From Tetracladium setigerum (lineage: Eukaryota; Ascomycota; Leotiomycetes; Helotiales): a DNA stretch of 64,000 bases. The stretch spans positions 62,001 to 126,000 of the forward strand of contig PZJY01000006.1 in assembly GCA_031472005.1 (NCBI GenBank), written 5' to 3'. The position numbers and the translations under genes were made by a program. Positions 57,511 through 64,000 of the stretch are shown one piece after another. The stretch's first letter is position 1; each line of letters starts with the position of its first letter. The notes beneath the pieces were generated by a model that was not told the DNA's origin, did not search any database, and saw nothing but the letters and a program-made list of their open reading frames with translations.

Positions 57511-58181
57511 CCATAAGTTTGAGCCGAACCATAGACTTGGTAGTAGACATTAATTTATGATTTGATTTAACTTCTCATTCTATTGACCATTCCGGATTCT
57601 GAAGCACTTGGTCCACTGAATTCTTACATCTTATTAGAATCCCTCGAAAGCAGAAAACTTGAGAGTGAACCAATCAATGAAAAGATGTGAAAAAGAAAAT
57701 ACAGTAATTGCCTGACCAATACAGTAACTATCAAGTTCGTGGGGAAGTTCGCATCCAGCATGGTCTTGAAAGCCTAGAGCACATCCCTATCAAACCGCAA
57801 AATAATTCAATGATTCCTCTCAGCGCGTCAGCACATCTCCCTATTTTGCACTCTTGACACTGTTTACGGTCACCGCGACTCAAATACGAAACATCGCGGA
57901 GATATCTCTCGACGTTCTCCGCATTCCTCACGGGCATATATCTACATCGGCTCAGTCACCGAGAAGCCGGTGTAACCAGCCAATGCTAGCAGCCGCGGCC
58001 TGCATTCCAAGAATCCACACATGTTACATCGACAAGGGCATGTGAATACCGAGGTTTTGGTGCCGTATGAGTATCTGACGTTCCCCTCATTCCTCTTTAT
58101 CGTCTTCTGTCCATTTTTTGGAGAGAAGACTTGAACTTCGAACTCGTACGCGCGAGAGAACCGATATTGAACAACGGCATC
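57511..58181. other. Gap upstream of the Mpo1-like gene
   Basis: No gene is seen. One GTGGGG hexamer at 57739 is far from the start and is probably chance. Confidence 0.4.
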
Positions 58182-58920
58182 ATGGCGAAGGGATTCGATC
58201 TCGAGAAACAGCTTCTCTTCGTAGGTCCTGCTTATCCTGTGCGCTAGACATCCTATCTAATGAGGGGTACACCCAGTACGGAGCCTACCACCATAACCCC
58301 ACGAACATCGGAATCCACATGGCCTGCGTGCCTATCCTGCTATTGACAGGAATCCAATTCGTGAGTCCCACGCTCCCTCTCCTCCCCTCTCAACCTACCC
58401 CTCACTAACCATCACCTCTTTCCAGGGAACTAACACCGGCGCGCTCCTCAAGCTCCCCTCGAAACTCTCCTCCTGGGCCATAACTCGAAACCTCCCCCTA
58501 AACCTAGGGACCCTCGCCGCCCTCCTCTACTCCACCCTCTACATCCTCCTCGAACCCGTTGCCGGCCTCGCCATCACGCCTATAATCCTCTCCGGCACCG
58601 CACTAGCTAATAAACTGACGTCTAACTTCGGGTCCAAAGCCACAAAATGGTCTGTAGGCGTACATGTAGCATGTTGGATCTTACAATTCATCGGGCATGG
58701 GAAATACGAGGGGCGAGCGCCCGCATTGCTGGATAATCTCGTACAAGCGCTATTTCTGGCGCCGTTTTTCGTCTGGTTCGAGGTGTTGTTCTGGGTGGGG
58801 TATCGGCCTGAGTTGAAGAGGAGGTTGGAGGAGGGGGTGCAGAGGGAGTTGAAGAGGTTGGCGGATTTGAAGGCTCAGAAGAAGGTGGAGGAGGGGAAGG
58901 GTGAGGGTATTGCGAAGTAA
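58182..58920 (+). CDS. Mpo1-like (DUF962) membrane protein, probable 2-hydroxy fatty acid dioxygenase
   Basis: Exons are 58182-58220, 58277-58360 and 58426-58920, 205 residues, intact. The yeast relative Mpo1 acts at the ER in alpha-oxidation of 2-hydroxy fatty acids from phytosphingosine, using Fe(II). Landmarks are LEKQLLFYGAYHHNPTNIGI, LLYSTLYILLEPVAGLA and WILQFIGHGKYEGRAPALLD; the conserved His residues in YHHNP, IHMACVP and FIGHG are the presumed iron ligands. Four or so hydrophobic helices are present, and a basic, Glu/Lys-rich tail follows. Codon third positions are strikingly C/G-rich compared with the cluster genes. It appears unrelated to the catabolic cluster. Confidence 0.9.
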
Positions 58921-59719
58921 GAGATATATGGTGCAAAGGTTTACGACTTTACGTCAAAGAGGCTGAAATAAGATTGTGATAGAGACTTTTAGATGTAGTC
59001 TAATGGATAGATCGGAATTACTTTAGCTTACTGCAAGATACTTCTCTCCTCAATGATCTAGCCCGTTGAATGGAACCCTGGTCTCATGCCTTAATAAGCT
59101 CCGCTGATTAAGTTATAACCTAGCGGCGCGAGAGTATAGGAACTAAATTAATAAGAAAGTCTTAAATAAGCTAGTGCAATTTAATAAAAGGTTTAAAATG
59201 TAATTTTCTTATGACAGTGTTCTCCGCATCATGTATATGAGTTGAGTCATTAGGTGGTCTTTACACATTCTTTCAAAAAATATTGGCCGTGCACAGATCC
59301 AGGAGTCGTATGAGAGGTAGAAATTGTAGAGCGTGTCATCTCCCAAGGGGAAACAAGTGGTAGAAGGATCACGAAATACGAAGTCGATGGGAGAAAGCAG
59401 AACAGGGGACGTATGACCAGCAAAGCAATATATGTCTGTAATGGATTCTGCTGTAACATCTGAAGAAGAGAGGAAGAGAAGAGAAGCTATCTAAAGTAGG
59501 TGCCAGTGCCAAGTCTCTAACCCTTACAGATATCGAGAAGAATTCAGTCAAAGCTGGTGAGACAATTTATTTCTTACCACGATTGACAAATAGTAATACA
59601 TAGACATTCGTTTGTTGCGGTAGATGGCATGTTTGTTAAATTACAAGGGACTAATCCGAGTTTCCACTCAACAAATATGTACAAGAAAAATCCATCCATA
59701 TCCCACCAATAGAAACAAA
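58921..59719. other. Gap between converging genes
   Basis: A 3' flanking interval of about 800 bases. AT-rich DNA with no recognised coding or RNA feature. Confidence 0.4.
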
Positions 59720-60708
59720 TCAAGGCAACCAATTCATCAAAGCTGCGTGAAAGCGGTCTGGATCACTGATCTGAGGAGCATGACCAAGGTCTGAGAAGGT
59801 AACCAAAGTGTTACCAGGAATTTTGGCTGACACTTTAGGTGCCAATACATCATAGTGTCCGAGTAATGGCTTGATATCTGCCGGTGCCCATTTGCTGCCA
59901 ATTGCGGTGGTGTCCTTGTCGCCGCTGATTAGGAGGGATGGCATCTTCAAGTTGGGGAGCTCATCGATGATAGGTTGTGTGAAGACCATATCGGTCGTGA
60001 GAGCCATATCCCACTCAAAGTATGAGGAGTTCTGATAGAGACTCCAAAGCATGTCAATCCAAATGTCGTAAGAGTCCTTCCAAACACCAGCGTAATATGT
60101 TGATAATTGATACGCTTTGAGACTTGCCCGGGTGGTTGCTAGCTCCGCCTCATAAGAGGTGGCGGGATCTTGATATGGAACGCCAAGGGAGAACCAATTT
60201 TCGAGACCAAGGGGAGCGACCATGACAAGACGATAGGTTTGTGCGGGAAACATGAGAGCATAGCGTGCTGCAATCATACCACCCATGGAATGACCCATTA
60301 TAGTTGCATTGGTGATGCCGATACTCTTGAGGAGGTTGTTGGTGTTTGCAGCAAGGTTCATGATTGTGAATTGATATTCGCTGGGCTTGGTGCTTTTGCA
60401 AAATCCAATCTGATCAGGAACAACTACCCGATAGCCATCATCGACGAGCACCTTGATGGTGGCGTTCCACGTGGCGCCACAGAAGTTCTTGCCATGAAAG
60501 AGGGCAATGCTTCCTTTGGGAGTTCCCTGAGGCAAGACGTCCATATAAGACATGGTCAATTGCTTCCTCTCCGAGGCGAATCGGTAGCTTTTTACTGGGT
60601 ATGGTACTCGAAATCGAGCCCGTTCACCAGACCTCCTGTCGTGCGATCCATGAGCTGGGCAGCTGCGCAGGCCGCCGCCGCGAGAAGAAGAGACCCAAGG
60701 AATCTCAT
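59720..60708 (-). CDS. Secreted alpha/beta hydrolase (one-base frame lesion)
   Basis: A single exon, about 329 residues after correction. An N-terminal signal peptide (MRFLGSLLLAAAACAAAQ) is followed by GGLVNGLDFEY and, one base displaced, PYPVKSYRFASERKQLTMSY. The literal frame hits TAA at the join; ACCATACCC at 60599-60606 (other strand) needs one more C (TACCCATACCC). Catalytic features are the oxyanion segment IALFHGKNFCG, the nucleophile elbow GHSMGGMIAA, an Asp in ISGDKDTTA and the His in DLGHAPQIS. Relatives include epoxide hydrolases, haloalkane dehalogenases and prolyl iminopeptidases; GKNFCGATW is typical of a secreted fungal and bacterial subgroup of unknown substrate. It has no obvious tie to the cluster. 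Confidence 0.82.
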
Positions 60709-62142
60709 GGCTGAAGAGGTTGAGGCTCTACAGGGTGTGGGCTCGGCACTGATTCCAAAACACGCAGGTAATTAGCCAAAGTATTCCACAAACGCTTACA
60801 TGTGAGACGGGAACCCCCTAAGAAAGCTTTACTTTACCTGTCAGATTAGATTGCTTGGTGTGACTGCCAGGACGAAGTGGTGTGCCTGAAAAGACAGTCG
60901 TTCCTAGGGGAGCAAGGTCACTATATGTAGACGGTCGTCAAGGATATCTCAAAGGGAATAGACGCATTCGTGGACGCAAGGCCATGGGTACGGCCGGAGC
61001 TTGCGGAACCAGGGCACGTCGCAGATCAGATAAGAATGCAGAGACATTTTCTACTATCGATTTTGAAGGGGCGGTATATAGAGTACGGATGGGGTTAAGA
61101 TAGTTCATGTCGCTACCTGCCTCCGCTGCCCATGAGAAGATTTCGACTGTTGGTTCAGTCCCTGGAGAGGGATCGAGAGGGTTGTTCCTTACCTACTAGC
61201 CAGAAAGGGTGAGCAGCTATTAGCTCACCGGCATTTTGAAGTGCAGTTAGTGCCATTTTGTGTTCTTCTCGACGAGGATGAGGACGGGTGGCAAAGTTAT
61301 ACTGTTCCAACGAGGACCTATGACAAGAAACGAGGCGTTGTCTTGCCCGAGCTTGTCCGAGCTTGTCCGAGCTTGTCAGCCGTAATTCTGGATAAATTCC
61401 AAAGGCCCCTGCATGCTTCGTACATATGGCACATTTCAGTTCCTGCCAGGTATGCAATCTGACCTGCATTATTAATATTAATATATTAATGTTCTGTTTC
61501 CTGCAGCACCTAGCGTTGTACCTAGGAACCGGTTTGACACCACCTTCCTAGTGTGGCGCCCTAACGGTCTCGCTTAACCCCGTCCCCGCCAGTCCAAATC
61601 TCGCTTACAGCAGCCAGAGTACTTTCGGAGTACACTACCCCGGTGGCCTCGCCCTCCCCCTCGTGTGGCCTGGAATCATCGTTAGTGAGCAGAATTCTCG
61701 GAAGACGGGCACAACAGACCAGAGTTTTTCAGGAACAGAACTGAACACAACTGTCAGAAGAATGATGGAAGCAACAGGGACCCTGGTGCATTCTGCCTCT
61801 CATCTTCGATTCGACGAAACACAGCATTATTCCATGATCTGGACAAAGGTTTTCAGGGATGCCGATCCCTAGTCCTCGAGCAGAGTTTCCACCCCCATGT
61901 TATGCTGTTACCTCGACGTGCAGACAATAATCAGATATTAACCTCGAGACGAATGAAGTGTGTAATGCCAGGGGCCATCCTCCGGGCGTCCTGGACGAGA
62001 AAATACACATCAGTCTTCCATACCCCTTCCCAAATTGTCACTACTTTCCCCGTTTTTGGTGCTGTCTACATGCGAATCGAACAATCAACCTTGAGGTACC
62101 ACTTCCTCTTCGTCCATAGAGCTTTTCTCGCACAGCTCAATC
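60709..62142. other. 1.4 kb interval without a supported gene
   Basis: Several short frames on both strands lack motifs. A 10-bp tandem repeat lies at 61348-61377. The right part is presumably the promoter of the membrane-protein gene. Confidence 0.45.
61348..61377. repeat. Three perfect copies of a 10-bp unit
   Basis: CGAGCTTGTC is repeated three times head to tail. Confidence 0.9.
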
Positions 62143-63788
62143 ATGGCGATCGACAATTCAGACATTGGCCATGGAGATTTCGAGCGCATAGCATGCATTG
62201 TCTTCCTTTGCCTTACTCCTACGTTTCTGGCTCTACGGTTTTTGAGTCGCATCTTGTCAAAGCAAGTTGGTAGCGATGACTGGGCTGCGTTGGCCGCATT
62301 TGTGTGTAAACTCCCGTAACCTCTAGAAGCTCCGAGGCTGATTTGATGAATTCTGTAGGTGTTTGTCATGAATTGCAACTGTGTGACTCTTGCTGGTAGG
62401 TTCTTCCCCAATGATAAACGACACGGGAGATATCAGGTGTCTGACATTGTGTTAGCATTTCGACATGGCTGGGGAAGGCACAAGAAGAATCTTTCCGCGC
62501 GAGATCTGGAAATCGCACTTATCGTAAGGAGAACCACAGTGGCACTCAATCATCGAGTCGTCCAACGATAAGCGATGAGACTGACGTGACAAAAAGCTCC
62601 ATTGGGTCTTTCAGATAACCTACAAGTTGGCCGTCGCCATGAACAAGGTTTCGATTCTACTTTTATACATGCGCATCATGCCACAGCGATACTATCGTAT
62701 AGCTATCTACACATTATTAGTCCTAGTTGGTCTATTTGCTTTCGCCACAACCATAGCTGGGGTTTTCCAATGCATGTAAGTCCGGTAATCCCTAATCTCA
62801 ACTTCCAGTGCCGGAATTCTCCGGCAAAAGCTAGCCAGAGAAATCTACTACATCTTCCGAGGGAATGAAGCGCTGCTGATCCATTCTGTGCCAGACCGGT
62901 GCGTAAAGCATGGAATAAACAGCTGCCAGGGCACTGTTATAACCTTGTTGATGCTTGGTACTCAAATGCCGTCTTTTCAATCACGACCGATATACTCATC
63001 TTGATCCTACCTATGCACATGGTCTACAAATTGCAGAGAGATAAGCGAGAGAAGCTATTGCTCTATGCCGTATTTGGGCTGGGTATCTTGTAGGTCATCT
63101 CTTGTTCAAATCCATCGTACTAGTAATGTACTGCAATACAGACCGCTAATTCTCATATCAAGCGTCACTTTCACGAGTATTATGCGCTTCTTTGCGTTGA
63201 AATCAGCAAAAAATCCCGACACCACTTGTAAGAATAGCCCTGCGATGATACCATTGCAACCTCGAAACTAGAAATGATTACGCTAACTTCCTCGCAGATG
63301 ACATAAATTCTGGCTTCTGGTCCGTCATCGAAATAAATGTGGGAGTAATCTGTGTATGCTTGGTATGTATAGTTTGTTGGCAGTAACCTCTTGTCATTAT
63401 GAAGGGAAAGCAACCGCTAACGATCTGGAAGCCACCTCTCCGCTCACTTTTATCACGACAATTCAGATTCTTCAATGGAAGTCATACACAAGTGAAAGCT
63501 GGCTCAGACGGACCATACCACCACGCGGGTTCAAATGGAAATTCCAAACTCGTAACTATTGGTGGAAGCCACGGCATGGGAAGCCACAAGCAAGATTCAC
63601 GAAAAAGAGAGCCAGAAGACAGCGAGGAAGAGCTTGTTGTCTTTCCAAAGGAGAGCGGTTCAAACACACAAGAAGGTGGGATCATGAAGAAAACCGAGTT
63701 CGCAGTTACCGAAAGGACAGTAGCCCAGGGGAACAAGAACGGTGCAGATGGGAGAAGGAAATCCTGGGAGTATCCTCGTGCCTTTTGA
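62143..63788 (+). CDS. Seven-transmembrane Pth11/rhodopsin-domain (SAT4-type) membrane protein
   Basis: Eight exons: 62143-62301, 62359-62395, 62456-62523, 62597-62775, 62895-63089, 63163-63227, 63298-63362 and 63432-63788, 374 residues, intact. The fungal Rhodopsin_dom family text is clear: VGSDDWAALAAFV, HWVFQITYKLAVAMNKVSIL, LLYMRIMPQRYYR, AGVFQCIPVRKAWNK, VDAWYSNAVFSITTDILILI, and SGFWSVIEINVGVICVCLP, about seven hydrophobic helices in total. The hydrophilic C-terminal tail (residues about 260-374) is Ser/Lys/Glu-rich, with EDSEEELVVF and a TEFAVTER segment as in relatives. The group includes the Pth11-like putative receptors; a ligand is not known. It may be a sensor of plant or surface cues, with no visible link to the catabolic genes. 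Confidence 0.87.
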
Positions 63789-64000
63789 AGTTTAACGTCA
63801 ATCATACGTCAAGTAGAAAGCATATGCATACCTTTGGATTGAATTTGTGACTATGCTACCAGAAGTAAGGTAACAAATTGCTACACTTCATTTCCAGAAG
63901 CTCCACAATCTGATTTTTGTTATCTTATGGTGCAATGGAAAGCTTTTCAGAGTCAATTAGCGCAGTAAAGAGTATGAATTGCTTAACAATCAAAAAGAAG
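63789..64000. other. Right-edge flank
   Basis: Only 3' flanking DNA of the membrane-protein gene is seen up to the window edge. Confidence 0.4.

Noticed and set aside
1..64000. tRNA, rRNA, CRISPR or bacterial operon features
   Set aside because: No tRNA-like A/B boxes were convincing on reading, and the gene structure is eukaryotic, so CRISPR arrays and ribosome binding sites are not expected.

Overview
The window is eukaryotic and comes from a filamentous ascomycete. Genes carry short introns (about 45-110 bp) with GT...AG borders and fungal branch-site-like sequences. Gene types include a Zn2Cys6 regulator, C2H2 regulators with a fungal-specific middle domain, a Pth11/rhodopsin-like membrane protein, an Mpo1-like protein and a HET-like fragment. 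A leotiomycete is my guess from overall flavour; the sequence alone does not prove it.

From about 1 to 40.6 kb lies a large catabolic gene cluster that looks built for aromatic compounds. In order it holds: a salicylaldehyde-dehydrogenase-like ALDH (cut by the left edge), a secreted M14 carboxypeptidase (probably a bystander), a TauD/TfdA-type dioxygenase, a Zn2Cys6 regulator, a homogentisate-dioxygenase-like ring-cleavage enzyme, a PcaB/adenylosuccinate-lyase-type cycloisomerase, a thiolase divergent from a maleylacetate reductase, a type I 3-oxoacid CoA-transferase divergent from a carboxylesterase, a type III CoA-transferase, an MFS exporter divergent from a peroxisomal (SKL-ending) ALDH, a C2H2 regulator, a salicylate-hydroxylase-like flavoprotein, a decayed acyl-CoA synthetase, and the peroxisomal multifunctional beta-oxidation enzyme. 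Read as a pathway: aldehyde to acid, flavin hydroxylation, ring cleavage, cycloisomerisation, maleylacetate to 3-oxoadipate, CoA transfer, and thiolysis to succinyl-CoA plus acetyl-CoA. A second, smaller module at 46.5-53.4 kb repeats the theme with another C2H2 regulator, a DUF3500 protein, a second salicylate-hydroxylase-like enzyme and a small unknown protein. A GH93-like secreted protein (44.6 kb) and a zf-3CxxC protein (42.5 kb) sit between the modules.

The stretches 34.9-36.8, 41.4-42.0 and 53.9-57.5 kb are gene graveyards: an alcohol dehydrogenase stub abutting the acyl-CoA synthetase pseudogene, an NF-YA-like fragment joined to a GMC oxidoreductase tail, a Tc1/mariner transposase remnant, a broken surface-protein gene and a HET-type fragment. 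Several of these carry CAG/CAA-to-TAG/TAA stops, which fits repeat-induced point mutation. The right end (58-64 kb) returns to ordinary genes.

Two window-wide patterns matter to any user. First, at least ten otherwise well conserved genes carry single-base indels, mostly one base missing from a homopolymer run. Restoring a base fixes the frame and the total coding length each time, so consensus sequencing errors are more likely than mass gene death. Second, the heptamer TGTGGGG (CCCCACA) recurs in most promoter intervals of the catabolic genes and was not seen upstream of several bystander genes. It is a candidate shared regulatory site.
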